From Desulfovibrio sp. (lineage in GTDB: Bacteria > Desulfobacterota > Desulfovibrionia > Desulfovibrionales > Desulfovibrionaceae), in NCBI RefSeq assembly GCF_014803725.1, contig NZ_JAAVBE010000029.1, positions 1 to 54,266 on the forward strand: 54,266 nt of DNA, read 5' to 3'. Made by a program: the position numbers and the translations under genes. This document shows, piece after piece, positions 1 to 8,175 of the stretch (positions within the stretch are counted from its first letter, which is position 1; each line of letters starts with the position of its first letter). Below the pieces are notes generated by a model. It made no database searches, had not been told where the DNA came from, and worked only from the letters and a program-made list of their open reading frames with translations.

Positions 1-168
1 CAGGCGCATGGCATCGGAAACATCCATGCCGCCATACTTTGCCCGCCACTTATAGAAGGTAGCGTCCGAAATACCGTGCTTACGGCATAAATCCACTACG
101 CGTATACCGGCCTCTGCCTAACGCAAAATCCCGATGATCTGCTCTTCGCTGAATCGACTCCGTTTCAT
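1..168 (-). pseudogene. IS3-family transposase OrfA, broken by an early stop (partial)
   Basis: The reading begins MKRSRFSEEQIIGILR, then hits TAG at codon 17 (118-120), then resumes in the same frame as AEAGIRVVDLCRKHGIS and continues to the window edge. The helix-turn-helix (CRKHGIS..TFYKWRAKYGG) is characteristic of the OrfA DNA-binding subunit of IS3-family transposases. The codon replaced by TAG is a glutamine or similar in relatives, consistent with a single CAG-to-TAG change. The element is therefore probably unable to move unless the stop is read through. The remainder of OrfA and all of OrfB are outside the window. Confidence 0.8.
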
Positions 169-230
169 GGAAGTGCTCCTATGCCAGGAACACTAACTTT
201 TCAATGGACCTGTTTTTGGGGGAGGGGTCA
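1..230 (-). mobile_element. Terminal part of an IS3-family insertion sequence (right end in window)
   Basis: Only one end of the element is in the window. The outer boundary is placed near base 230, where the minus strand begins TGACCCCTCCCCC, a typical IS3/IS407-like terminal repeat start. It is followed by a short leader and the start of orfA. The rest of the element lies left of the window, so its second terminal repeat and target duplication cannot be seen. Immediately outside the boundary the plus strand continues as the C-terminal part of an integrase, so the element probably inserted into that gene. Confidence 0.75.
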
Positions 231-399
231 GCTTTGACGGCGATATCATCGAAGCCCAGCTTGCCACAAGGAGCAGAATACCGTTCGGGATGCCTATAAC
301 CATGCCTCCTATCTGGATAAACGCCGCAAAATGCTTCAGAGGTGAGCTGACTATCTTGACCCGCTCAAGGCCAGCCACAAATATCCATCTACATCCTAA
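231..399 (+). pseudogene. P4-type tyrosine integrase, C-terminal remnant
   Basis: The frame starting at the IS boundary reads FDGDIIEAQLA; after a one-base loss it continues KEQNTVRDAYNHASYLDKRR, and then has TGA where relatives carry Trp, followed by ADYLDPLKASHKYPSTS and a TAA. This is the tail of a P4/CP4-type integrase, including the catalytic tyrosine segment (DAYNHA). It carries at least one frameshift and one nonsense change. The N-terminal part would lie beyond the insertion sequence. It converges on a second integrase remnant on the other strand, so two different integrases have occupied this site. Confidence 0.75.
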
Positions 400-433
400 A
401 ATTTGTTATTCTCATAAGTTAGTTAAGATATTT

Positions 434-1536
434 CTAGCGATTATAAATGTCTCGTATCTTTCCTCTAGGATTATGTGCCAATTGCTTTTCAATCACATCG
501 GCAGAATAGCCTTGTTCATTGAGTAATGTTGAAGCCATCGGGCGGAACCCATGCGCACACATTTCTTCCTTGCCATATCCCATACGCCGGAGTGCCACGA
601 TGAAGGCGGCATCACTGAGCGCTTTGTCGGGGAACGCAGCCTCGGAAACATCAAACGTGCGTCTCCACTCATATCGTGTCATGCAGCGTATGCAGAATTT
701 TCAACGATTGCGAAGAAAGTGGCACCAGATGGTCATGACGCATCTTCATGCGTTTGGCAGGAATGCGCCAAAGATTTTCCTCGAAGTCGATTTCCGCCCA
801 CTCCCCGAGGCGCACCTCACTGGGGCGCAAGAAGGTCAGCGCCAGCAGTTGCAGCCCCGCCTTGACAGTGAAGGTACCGGGGAAGTCATCGATGGCCCGC
901 AGGAGACCGCCAATGGCTTTCGGTTCGGTAATGGCGGGGCGCGGTGTCACGACACGCGTTTTGAGCGCGTCTCGCAAATCGGCAGCCGTGTCGCGCTCGG
1001 GGCGCCCTGTGGCGATGGCATAGCGAAAAATTAGGGAACAGATGCCCCGGACCCGATGGGCTTGGTCTACCGCGCCGCAAATTTCAATTTTGCGAAGGAC
1101 GGAAAGCAATTCTGGCGGCGTGATTTCCGCAATAGGGTGATTGCCCAGATAGGGGAAGATGTCTTTGGCGATCCGCTCCATCACGTCTTTGGCGTAATTT
1201 TTGGTCCAGACAGCGTTCTGATTGGCGTGCCACTCCCGTGCCACGGCCTCAAAGGGCGTCTGGAGGCTTTTCGCCCGCAGCTTTTTCTCGGCCCCAGGGT
1301 CAACGCCGCTGCTCAATTGTTTTTTGGCGGCAGCGCAGGCTTCGCGCGCCTCTTTCAGAGAAAGTAAGAGGTATGTGCCCAGCGTGAGGAGCTTTTCGCG
1401 GCCTTGGAAATGGTATTTGACACGCCAGCTTTTGGTGCCATGCGGGGAGATGAAAAGAAAAAGGCCGTTGCCATCAAAAAGTTTGTGGCTTGTCGAGGGG
1501 CCTAGCCGCACGGAGCGCGGTGTCGGTGAGGGGCAT
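434..1536 (-). pseudogene. P4-type tyrosine integrase, frameshifted and truncated
   Basis: A start with a good ribosome site (CAGGAG) at 1536 gives MPLTDTALRAARPLDKP, the classic P4-integrase N-terminus. A frameshift near 1485-1490 moves the reading into the long frame KLFDGNGLFLF... to a stop at 669. A second shift near 670-690 leads to the C-terminal part, which ends at 434. The catalytic elements are visible: Arg in TFLRPSEVRLGEW, HGFR, and Tyr in IYNR, which is the last residue group before the premature stop. Relatives continue roughly 20-40 residues further. The gene lies next to tRNA-Ser, as expected for a tRNA-targeting genomic island, but two frameshifts and the truncation make it inactive. 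The island it served would extend to the left. Confidence 0.85.
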
Positions 1537-1614
1537 GGGGTATTCTCCTGGCAAGAGGTTTATATACCCCTCGGACTACCCCTTAAACTGGTGGGTGTCT
1601 ATGGACTAATCGCT

Positions 1615-1682
1615 CTTGGCGGGACAGTCCGTTTTGCCTAATCCCTTGCCAAGCAAGGTTTTTTGGGCTGTCCCGAACCAAG
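1615..1682. repeat. Nested inverted repeat next to the tRNA-Ser attachment region
   Basis: The outer arms are CTTGG-CGGGACAGTCC (1615-1630) and GGGCTGTCCCGAACCAAG (1665-1682), complementary apart from a two-base bulge and one G-T type mismatch. They enclose a second hairpin, CCTTGC-CAA-GCAAGG, with a run of six T. Lying between an integrase and its target tRNA, the outer repeat could be an integrase arm-binding or island-end structure. That role is inference. Confidence 0.5.
1643..1664 (+). terminator. Rho-independent terminator candidate
   Basis: A six-pair stem (CCTTGC/GCAAGG) with a CAA loop is followed directly by TTTTTT on the plus strand. No obvious plus-strand gene ends here, so it may insulate the tRNA from readthrough out of the decayed island. 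Confidence 0.55.
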
Positions 1683-1695
1683 ATGGATAACACTG

Positions 1696-1784
1696 TGGCG
1701 GAGAGGGGGAGATTCGAACTCCCGGTGGTGTTACCCACACACGATTTCCAATCGTGCTCCTTAGACCAGCTCGGACACCTCTCC
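1696..1784 (-). tRNA. tRNA-Ser (anticodon GGA)
   Basis: The minus strand folds as a class II tRNA. The acceptor GGAGAGG pairs with CCTCTCC, with discriminator G and an encoded CCA at 1698-1696. The anticodon stem CACGA/TCGTG carries loop TTGGAAA, giving anticodon GGA. A long variable arm (GTGGGTAACACCAC) precedes the T arm GGGAG-TTCGAAT-CTCCC. It decodes UCC/UCU serine codons. Its 3' end faces the decayed integrase, the usual arrangement for a tRNA used as an island attachment site. Confidence 0.97.
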
Positions 1785-1814
1785 GTAACCCGTTCCCAGC
1801 AGCAGGAACGGATA

Positions 1815-1843
1815 TATTTACCTCAGTTCAAGCAAGAACGCAA
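1815..1843 (-). promoter_or_regulatory. Sigma-70-type promoter candidate for tRNA-Ser
   Basis: On the minus strand TTGCGT (1843-1838) and TAAATA (1820-1815) are separated by 17 bases, about 30 bases upstream of the tRNA. Consensus match is moderate and no other promoter is obvious. Confidence 0.4.
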
Positions 1844-1912
1844 GCCTGGCGGCGGGCGTTAAAAAATATGACGGCCGAGGGGCTCAGACCTGGGCCGCAA
1901 GACCTTACAGCT

Positions 1913-2092
1913 TCACCACAATTGTTCGGGCTTTTTCCCTTCCGGGGGCGTATCGCCGTTTTCGCGCCATTTCAGATGCGCCACATAGGGCGTACAGGGG
2001 CAGCGATGCGCGAAGGGCGTGCCCTTGGTGCCTTTTCTGATGAACCAAGCCAGGCCGGCTACCAGCGTAATGACAAGGATGCTCCAAAACAT
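1913..2092 (-). CDS. Small single-pass membrane protein, 59 aa
   Basis: ATG at 2092 is preceded by a strong ribosome site (GGAGG, spacing about 4). The protein is MFWSILVITLVAGLAWFIRK followed by a soluble tail. The first 18 residues form one hydrophobic helix; the tail contains a Cys-Pro-Cys motif (HRCPCTPYV) and ends EGKKPEQLW. It follows another tiny membrane protein and fabI on the same strand. I do not recognise a family. The strong ribosome site, clean helix and absence of a competing frame make it a probable real gene. The CPC motif could bind metal or form a disulfide; that is speculation. Confidence 0.6.
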   Translation of the reverse strand: MFWSILVITLVAGLAWFIRKGTKGTPFAHRCPCTPYVAHLKWRENGDTPPEGKKPEQLW

Positions 2093-2146
2093 GGTGCCTC
2101 CGTGTGTTTCCGAACGGCGAAACCGCCAGCGGGGGGCGCTGCCCGT

Positions 2147-2287
2147 TTATTCCCCGTCGTCCTCGCGTCTCCCAGGCCGCTCCTCGGGGCGCCGGCGCCC
2201 GTTCTTGCGCGCTTCGGAGCCCTTCTGGAATGCCCAGAGGCCGAAGAGGGCGAAAAGGGCGATGCCGATGGCGTTAATATAGTCCAC
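2147..2287 (-). CDS. Small single-pass membrane protein, 46 aa
   Basis: GTG at 2287 follows GGATGAGGTG, a reasonable ribosome site; an in-frame GTG four codons upstream is the alternative. The product starts MDYINAIGIALFALFGLWAF, one transmembrane helix, followed by a strongly basic and acidic tail (KNGRRRPEERPGRREDDGE). The size and topology resemble small accessory subunits of membrane complexes, for example CcoQ-like proteins, but the sequence does not identify a family. It sits between fabI and the 59-residue membrane protein on the same strand. Confidence 0.5.
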   Translation of the reverse strand: MDYINAIGIALFALFGLWAFQKGSEARKNGRRRPEERPGRREDDGE

Positions 2288-2385
2288 GGCGTTCACCTCA
2301 TCCGGGTTACGTTCGCGGCGCCACAAGCGTTTCTACAGCCTGAAGCCGCTCCAGCTCCACTTGCCGCAAAGGCCCGGTTCGCCCC

Positions 2386-3153
2386 CTAGGCGGCGCCGAT
2401 CTGGTTGAAGCCGCTGTCCACATAGATGGTCGCGCCGGTGACGCCGCGCGACAGCTCCGACGCGAGGAAGACGGCGGTGCCACCCACATCCATGGTGCTG
2501 ACATTGCGGCGCAGGGGCGAATTGGCCTCCACATGGGTGAAAATATCTTTCAGGCTGGACACGGCCGAGGCGGCCAGCGTCTTGATGGGGCCCGCGCTGA
2601 TGGCGTTCACGCGCACGCCCCTGGGGCCGAGGTCATAGGCGAGATAGCGCACCGAGGCTTCCAGCGCGGCCTTGGCCACACCCATGACATTGTAGCCCGG
2701 GATGATGCGCGTGGAACCCAGGTAGGTCATGGAGATGACCGAGGCGTTTTCGGAAAAGAGCGGTTCAAAGGCCCGGCACAGCCCGGTGAGGGAATAGGCC
2801 GAAATGTCGAGGGCCAGCTTGAAGCCGTCCCGCGAGGTATCGATGAAGCGGCCAACCAGGTCCTCGCGGTTGGCGAAGGCGAGCGAATGCACGAGGATGT
2901 CGAGGCCGCCCCAGTGCTCCTTGACGAGCTCCGCCGCATGGGCGATCTGCGCATCGTCGGTCACGTCGCACTGGAAGGTGAATTCGCCGCCCAGTTCGGC
3001 GCTCAGGGGTTCCACGCGCTTCTTGATGGCGTCGCCCACATAGTTGAAGGCCAGGCGCGCGCCGTGGGCCTTGAGGCTGGAGGCGATGCCCCAGGCAATG
3101 CTTCTGTTGTTCGCGAGGCCCATGATCAGGGCTTTCTTTCCTTCGAGCAGCAT
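2386..3153 (-). CDS. fabI: Enoyl-[acyl-carrier-protein] reductase (NADH)
   Basis: The 255-residue cytosolic enzyme catalyses the last, NADH-dependent step of each fatty-acid elongation cycle. The start at 3153 (MLLEGKKALIMG) has AGGAGG seven bases upstream; a longer frame reaching into purC has no support. The divergent-SDR features of FabI are present: the GLANNRSIAWG nucleotide-binding loop near residues 11-21, the DVTDD acidic site, and the Tyr-x6-Lys catalytic pair in GYNVMGVAKAA. Length is normal for the family. It is the last large gene of the hisD-purC-fabI run, 47 bases after purC. Triclosan-type inhibitors target this family. Confidence 0.95.
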   Translation of the reverse strand: MLLEGKKALIMGLANNRSIAWGIASSLKAHGARLAFNYVGDAIKKRVEPLSAELGGEFTFQCDVTDDAQIAHAAELVKEHWGGLDILVHSLAFANREDLVGRFIDTSRDGFKLALDISAYSLTGLCRAFEPLFSENASVISMTYLGSTRIIPGYNVMGVAKAALEASVRYLAYDLGPRGVRVNAISAGPIKTLAASAVSSLKDIFTHVEANSPLRRNVSTMDVGGTAVFLASELSRGVTGATIYVDSGFNQIGAA

Positions 3154-3200
3154 AGTTCCTCCTTTGGCGCTTGGCAGAAGGCTCCGGCGGGGCGCCGGCG

Positions 3201-4082
3201 TCACTTCGTCAGTATGTCGTAGGCTTCCTGATAGCGTTTTGCGGTGGCGTCGATGACATCCTGCGGCAGGGTTGGCGGCGGCGGCTCCTTGTTCCACGGC
3301 TGGGCACTGAGCCAGTTGCGCAGGTACTGCTTGTCAAAACTGGGCTGCACCTTGCCCGGTGCGTAGCTGGCAGCGGGCCAGAAGCGCGAGGAGTCCGGCG
3401 TGAGCACCTCGTCGATGAGGTGCAGGGTGGCGTTGATGAAGCCGAACTCGAACTTCGTGTCCGCCACGATGATGCCGCGCTTCGCCGCGTGGGCGCTGCC
3501 CGCGTTATAGAGCTCGAGCGACAGGGACGAAACGTTCCTTGCGGTTTCGTCGCCGAGCAGCGCCGCCGCCTGGGCCAGGGTGATGTTTTCATCGTGCTGG
3601 CCCAGTTCCGCCTTGGTGGAGGGGCAGAAGAGGGCGGGCTCCAGCTTGTCCGCCTCGCGCAGCCCGGCCGGGAGCTTGTGCCCGCAGATCATGCCCGTGG
3701 CTTCATAATTTTTGAGGCCCGAGCCGGTGATATAGCCGCGGACGATGCATTCCACGGGCAGGGGCTCGGCCTTGCGCACGATGACGGCGCGCCCCTCAAG
3801 CTCGTCCTTCCACGGTGCGAGCGCCGCGGGGAAACGATCCACATCGCTTTCAAGGATGTGATTGGGCACGATGTCCTCAAATTTGCGCATCCAGTAGAGG
3901 GTGAGCTTGTTGAGGATGACGCCCTTGTAAGGGATGGGCTCGGCCATGATGACATCAAAGGCGGACATGCGGTCCGTGGTGACGATGAGCAGGGTGTCAT
4001 CGTCGATCTCATAGATGTCACGCACCTTGCCGCGCGAACGCAGGGGATAGGCGGTGATGTCCGTTTTGGTGACAACTTTCAT
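3201..4082 (-). CDS. purC: Phosphoribosylaminoimidazole-succinocarboxamide synthase
   Basis: SAICAR synthetase joins aspartate to CAIR with ATP in purine biosynthesis. The protein has 293 residues, the longer form of the family. It begins with the beta-hairpin ATP-binding region RSRGKVRDIYEIDDD and contains the family hallmark segments RMSAFDVIMAEPIPYKG and VECIVRGYITGSGLKNY. The ending ...YQEAYDILTK is intact. It starts 35 bases after hisD and is probably co-transcribed with hisD and fabI; I recall the same three-gene order from Desulfovibrio genomes. Confidence 0.95.
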   Translation of the reverse strand: MKVVTKTDITAYPLRSRGKVRDIYEIDDDTLLIVTTDRMSAFDVIMAEPIPYKGVILNKLTLYWMRKFEDIVPNHILESDVDRFPAALAPWKDELEGRAVIVRKAEPLPVECIVRGYITGSGLKNYEATGMICGHKLPAGLREADKLEPALFCPSTKAELGQHDENITLAQAAALLGDETARNVSSLSLELYNAGSAHAAKRGIIVADTKFEFGFINATLHLIDEVLTPDSSRFWPAASYAPGKVQPSFDKQYLRNWLSAQPWNKEPPPPTLPQDVIDATAKRYQEAYDILTK

Positions 4083-4117
4083 TGTGTCTTCCTTCTTGGC
4101 TTGGGGGCCGCAGCGCC

Positions 4118-5440
4118 TTATTTCAGCATGCCCGCCCCGCGCTTGCGCCGCGCTTCCACGGAGCGGGCATGCGCTTCCAGCCCCTCCAGGCGGGCGAGGC
4201 CGGTGATGGCCTCGGCATTTTTGTCAAGAAATGCCGGCGAGGCCGCGATGATGCTCGTTTTTTTGCAAAATGTCTGCACGGAGAGCGCGGAGGAAAAGCG
4301 CGCCGTCCCAAGGGTGGGCAGCACATGGTTCGGGCCCGCGTAGTAGTCGCCCACGGGTTCCGGGCTGTGCTGCCCGAGGAAGGCCGCGCCCGCGTGCCGG
4401 ATGTGGGGGAGCACGGCCCACGGGTCGCGCGTGCAGATCTCCAGATGCTCCGGCGCCACCTGGTTGGCGATGGCCACGGCAGTGGAGAGGTCGGGCACAA
4501 CGGCGATGCAGCCCCAGTCCGTGAGGGAGCGGGAGGCGATCTCGGCGCGGGGGAGCTCGGCGCACTGCCGTTCCAGCTCCTGCGGCAGGCGCTCGGCGAG
4601 GCGCGGAGAATCGGTCACGCAGATGGCGCAGGCGAGGGCGTCGTGCTCCGCCTGGGAGAGCATGTCGGCCGCCACCCAGGCGGCATTGGCGCTGTCGTCG
4701 GCGAGGATGAGCACTTCGCTCGGGCCGGCGATCATGTCGATGCCCACCATGCCCTGCAGGAGGCGCTTGGCCGTGGTGACATAGATATTGCCCGGGCCCG
4801 CGATAACGTCCACGCGGGGCATGCTGTCCGTGCCAAAAGCGAGCGCCGCGATGCTCCAGGCGCCGCCCACGCGGTAGACCTCCTCAATGTCCAGAAGATG
4901 CGCCGCGGCCAGGAGGTGCGGGTCTATGCTGCCGTCCGCGCGCGGGGGCGTGCAGATGGCAAGGCGCGCCACGCCGGCCACCTGTGCCGGGATGGCGTTC
5001 ATGAGCAGGCTCGAGATGAGCGGGGTGTTGCCGCCCTGGCCGCCGGGCACATAGAGGCCGACGGCGTCCACCGGGAGCACGCGCTGCCCGAGGATGGTGC
5101 CGTCCGGGCGCGTCACGAACCATGAACGATCCAGCTGCGCCTCATGGAAGGTGCGGATATTGGCCGCGGCGCCGTAAATGTATTCCCGGCTCTCCACGGG
5201 CACGGAGGCTGCGGCCCGCGCGATCTCCTGCGGGCTCACCCGCACGGGCAGGGTAAACTCCGGGGCGTCGAACTTTCGCGTGTAGTCAACCAGGGCCGCG
5301 TCGCCGCGCTCGCGCACATTGGCGATGATCTCGCGCACGGCGCTCTCCACGCCGGCGTCGGGCGTGGTGCGGCCGGCGAGCCAGCCGGAGGCCTGGGCCC
5401 AGTCTTTTTCATTCTGGATGTGGAGCAGGCGGCATGTCAT
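4118..5440 (-). CDS. hisD: Histidinol dehydrogenase
   Basis: HisD oxidises L-histidinol to L-histidine in two NAD-dependent steps and binds zinc. The 440-residue length is typical. The start at 5440 (MTCRLLHIQNEKDW) has GAGGAG eight bases upstream; the frame continues further upstream but without a ribosome site. Family motifs include VPGGQGGNTPL, DVIAGPGNIYVTTAKR, GPSEVLILAD, the zinc and catalytic segment SQAEHDA, and GPNHVLPT. It is the first gene of the hisD-purC-fabI run and is divergent from grpE across 181 bases. No other his genes lie in the window. Confidence 0.95.
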   Translation of the reverse strand: MTCRLLHIQNEKDWAQASGWLAGRTTPDAGVESAVREIIANVRERGDAALVDYTRKFDAPEFTLPVRVSPQEIARAAASVPVESREYIYGAAANIRTFHEAQLDRSWFVTRPDGTILGQRVLPVDAVGLYVPGGQGGNTPLISSLLMNAIPAQVAGVARLAICTPPRADGSIDPHLLAAAHLLDIEEVYRVGGAWSIAALAFGTDSMPRVDVIAGPGNIYVTTAKRLLQGMVGIDMIAGPSEVLILADDSANAAWVAADMLSQAEHDALACAICVTDSPRLAERLPQELERQCAELPRAEIASRSLTDWGCIAVVPDLSTAVAIANQVAPEHLEICTRDPWAVLPHIRHAGAAFLGQHSPEPVGDYYAGPNHVLPTLGTARFSSALSVQTFCKKTSIIAASPAFLDKNAEAITGLARLEGLEAHARSVEARRKRGAGMLK

Positions 5441-5521
5441 GGATGGTCTCCTCGCATCGTGCAAGTGGTGTACAGGAATGCCGGGCGAATGTCGAGCCGC
5501 GCGCCGACTTTGGGCGCCCGC

Positions 5522-5553
5522 ATCTTGACACTGGCGCCGCGCAAACGTACCAC
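5522..5553 (+). promoter_or_regulatory. Promoter candidate upstream of grpE
   Basis: CTTGACA near 5522-5528 is followed after 17 bases by TACCAC/ACCACAAT. The -35 box is perfect for sigma-70 and also resembles the CTTGAA box of heat-shock sigma-32; the -10 box is weak for either. No CIRCE element is present. Confidence 0.3.
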
Positions 5554-5621
5554 AATGGCAACGCGCCGCGGGGCGGGGGCGCTTCCCCGGCCCGCGCACC
5601 CATCCATGAGGAGGAACCAAG

Positions 5622-6290
5622 ATGCGTCATAAGATGCACCCTTATTATAGCGCACACTCCCCGCATGAGGCCCGCCGCCACGAGGAGGAGAGGGAACGCC
5701 ATGTGGCCGCCATGGAAGACGGCCCCTTCGGCGCGACCGGGCAGGCCCAGGGCGACGATCTTGCCGACCAGGCCGACGCCGTGCGCGACGTGACGGAGCC
5801 CGCCCCCGAAAAGGAGGGCGCCCCGGCGCCTGAAGCCGCCCCCGCGGACGACGAGGCCCTGGCCCGCTGCAAGGCGGAGATGGAAGAACTGCGCCTGCGC
5901 ACCGCCGCCGAGATGGAAAATTTCAAGAAGCGACTCACGCGTGAGCACCAGGAGCAGATGCGCTTCGCGGCGGAACGCGTCCTCGGCGACCTTTTGCCGA
6001 GCCTCGACAACCTTGACCTCGCCCTGCAATACGGCAGCCAGCACGAGGCCTGCAAGGACATGCTCCAGGGCGTTTCCATGACGCGCAAGCTCCTTTTGGA
6101 CGCGCTGGAAAAGAACGGCCTCAAGGCGCTCGGGGAGGTGGGCGAGGAGTTCAACCCCGAGGTCCACGAAGCCGTCGGTTTCGAGCCCAACCAGGATCTC
6201 GCCCCGGGTTCGGTCACACGGGTCATGCAGCGCGGCTACAAGCTCAATGACCGGCTCCTCCGCGCGGCCAAGGTGATGATCAACCAGTAG
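5622..6290 (+). CDS. grpE: GrpE, nucleotide-exchange factor of DnaK
   Basis: GrpE releases ADP from the Hsp70 chaperone DnaK. The 222-residue protein has an acidic, Pro/Ala-rich disordered N-terminal region (about 1-75), a long coiled-coil (about 78-125, DDEALARCKAEMEELRLRT), the family segment AEMENFKKRLTREHQEQ, and the C-terminal beta-wing with GEEFNPEVHEAVGFEP and a closing GYKLNDRLLRAAKVMI. ATG at 5622 has GAGGAGG upstream. dnaK is not adjacent; the gene stands alone, divergent from hisD. Confidence 0.95.
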   Translation: MRHKMHPYYSAHSPHEARRHEEERERHVAAMEDGPFGATGQAQGDDLADQADAVRDVTEPAPEKEGAPAPEAAPADDEALARCKAEMEELRLRTAAEMENFKKRLTREHQEQMRFAAERVLGDLLPSLDNLDLALQYGSQHEACKDMLQGVSMTRKLLLDALEKNGLKALGEVGEEFNPEVHEAVGFEPNQDLAPGSVTRVMQRGYKLNDRLLRAAKVMINQ

Positions 6291-6345
6291 CCCCGGCAGC
6301 GGTTCCGGCCGGCGATGGCCGCGTTCTAGTGGACATTCGCCGCAG

Positions 6346-6367
6346 GTTCCAGTAGGAACAGCTTTTT
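6346..6367 (+). terminator. Possible rho-independent terminator after grpE
   Basis: A short stem, GTTCC-AGTA-GGAAC, is followed by AGCTTTTT, 56 bases after the grpE stop. The five-pair stem is weak. Confidence 0.4.
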
Positions 6368-6477
6368 ACGGCGCCCGGCGCGCATGGCTGGCCCCATACA
6401 AGGGCTGGTCATGCGCTGGCGGGCGCATTGGCCTTTTTGGCCGTGGCGTTCACTCTTTCTTTCGCAGGTTCCGCGCC

Positions 6478-7047
6478 ATGCCCATCGACATCCCCCGCTT
6501 TGAGGTCGGAAGCGTTCCTTCCACTGTTCCCACCACTGTTCCCGAAGTGCGCCTCACGGCCGACACGAAGCTCGAGATACGCCCGGCGCGCGTGTCGGAC
6601 GTGCATGGCATGTCGGCCCTCATCAACCAGTATGCGTCCTCCAACGTCATGCTGGCCCGTGGGCCGCAGTATCTCTATCAGCATATTCAGGACTACATGG
6701 TGGTGACGGCGCCCTCGGCGGAAAACGGCGCCGAGACGGTCGTCGCGTGCGGCGCCCTTCATGTGCTCTGGTCCGACCTCGCAGAGATCCGCTCCATAGC
6801 GGTGCACCAGTCCTGCCAGGACAGGGGCCTCGGGCGCAAGCTCGTGGCCGCCCTGGTGGAGCGTTGCCGCGACCTGGGCATCCCGCGGGTCTTCGTGTTC
6901 ACGCTGGTGGCCTCGTTTTTCCGCAATTGCGGTTTCAGGGAATTTGAGCGCGAAAACCTGCCCCCCATCGTCTGGGTGGAGTGCAGCAAGTGCCCCAAGT
7001 TCTACCGCTGTGACGAAATCGGCATGATCCGCTCCCTCACGGACTGA
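6478..7047 (+). CDS. Short-form amino-acid N-acetyltransferase (N-acetylglutamate synthase type)
   Basis: A 189-residue GNAT-fold enzyme that probably acetylates glutamate with acetyl-CoA, the first step of arginine synthesis. After about 25 unstructured residues the GNAT domain begins at [12 protein letters not shown]. The segment [21 protein letters not shown] closely matches what I recall of the short N-acetylglutamate synthases of the Mycobacterium Rv2747 type, and the acetyl-CoA loop is [13 protein letters not shown]. It lacks the kinase-like domain of classical ArgA. The next gene, 68 bases on, is ornithine carbamoyltransferase, which supports the role. The C-terminus has a Cys-x2-Cys (VECSKCPKF) that could bind metal. 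A 12-base near-tandem repeat near its start encodes the Val-Pro-Ser/Thr-Thr repeats. Confidence 0.8.
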   Translation: MPIDIPRFEVGSVPSTVPTTVPEVRLTADTKLEIRPARVSDVHGMSALINQYASSNVMLARGPQYLYQHIQDYMVVTAPSAENGAETVVACGALHVLWSDLAEIRSIAVHQSCQDRGLGRKLVAALVERCRDLGIPRVFVFTLVASFFRNCGFREFERENLPPIVWVECSKCPKFYRCDEIGMIRSLTD

Positions 7048-7115
7048 GACCGCGCCCGGCAGAGCAGCCCCACTCCATCCCATCATCACACGCCCCAGGC
7101 GGCCGGAGCACTCAT

Positions 7116-8135
7116 ATGAACAGGCTTGCAGGCAGGGATTTTCTCAAAGAGATCGACTTCACTCCCGAAGACCTCGTCTATCTTCTCGACCTCGCGGCGC
7201 GCCTCAAAGCGGCCAAGAAGGCCGGGCGCGAGCCGCGCTTTCTCGAGGGGCGCAATATCGCGCTGCTCTTTGAGAAAGACTCCACGCGCACCCGCTGCGC
7301 CTTTGAGGTGGGCGCCCATGACCAGGGGGCGCACGTCACCTATCTCGGCCCCACGGGCTCGCAGATGGGCAAGAAGGAATCCCTGGCAGATACCGCGCGC
7401 GTGCTCTCCGGCTTTTTCGACGGTATCGAGTACCGCGGCTTCGAACAGGCGCGGGTGGAGGCGCTCGCCGAATACGCCTCCGTGCCGGTGTGGAACGGCC
7501 TGACCAACGAGTGGCACCCCACCCAGTTGCTCGCCGACATGCTCACCATGCGCGAAACCTGCCCGAAGCCGCTTGACCAGCAGCGCCTCGCCTATCTGGG
7601 CGACGCGCGCTACAACATGGGCAATTCGCTCATGGTGGGCTCGGCCATGCTGGGCGTGGATTTTTGCTCGGTGGCCCCGAGGGAGCTCTGGACCTCGGAC
7701 GAGGTCTATGAGATGGCGCGCCACATCGGCGAGCGCACCGGCGCGCGCATCACGCGCACGGAAAGCGTGGAGGAGGGCGTGCGCGGCAGCGATTTTCTCT
7801 ATACGGATGTCTGGGTCTCCATGGGCGAGCCCGACGAGGTCTGGAAGGAGCGCATCCGCCTGCTCACGCCCTACCGCGTCACAGAAAGGGTCATGCAGCT
7901 CACGGGCAATCCCGACTGCCGCTTCCTCCATTGCCTGCCGGCCTTCCATGACCGCAAGACCGAGATCGGCGAGCAGATATACCGCCGTTTCGGCATCGAG
8001 TGCATGGAGGTGGACGACGCGGTGTTCGAGTCCCCGCGCAGCGTGGTCTTTCAGGAGGCGGAAAACCGCCTCCACACCATCAAGGCGGTCATGGTGGCCA
8101 CGCTGGCGTCAAGGCCGCTGGAATTTCCCGAGTAG
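7116..8135 (+). CDS. argF: Ornithine carbamoyltransferase
   Basis: Transfers the carbamoyl group from carbamoyl phosphate to ornithine, giving citrulline. The 339-residue protein has all signature sites: STRTR (56-60) for carbamoyl phosphate, HPTQ near residue 134, the ornithine-binding region with DVWVSMGE, and HCLPAFHD near 270 with the catalytic cysteine. Catabolic ArcB enzymes share these motifs, so direction cannot be read from the protein; the neighbouring N-acetylglutamate synthase-like gene favours arginine synthesis. No arcA or arcC is nearby. The start at 7116 is supported by [10 protein letters not shown], the normal N-terminus. Confidence 0.93.
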   Translation: MNRLAGRDFLKEIDFTPEDLVYLLDLAARLKAAKKAGREPRFLEGRNIALLFEKDSTRTRCAFEVGAHDQGAHVTYLGPTGSQMGKKESLADTARVLSGFFDGIEYRGFEQARVEALAEYASVPVWNGLTNEWHPTQLLADMLTMRETCPKPLDQQRLAYLGDARYNMGNSLMVGSAMLGVDFCSVAPRELWTSDEVYEMARHIGERTGARITRTESVEEGVRGSDFLYTDVWVSMGEPDEVWKERIRLLTPYRVTERVMQLTGNPDCRFLHCLPAFHDRKTEIGEQIYRRFGIECMEVDDAVFESPRSVVFQEAENRLHTIKAVMVATLASRPLEFPE

Positions 8136-8175
8136 GCGGGGCGCGCGAGCCCGCCCCCATCTGATCGGAGGCCGG

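Noticed and set aside
5441..5621. CIRCE operator upstream of grpE
   Set aside because: No TTAGCACTC-N9-GAGTGCTAA-like repeat is present in the spacer.
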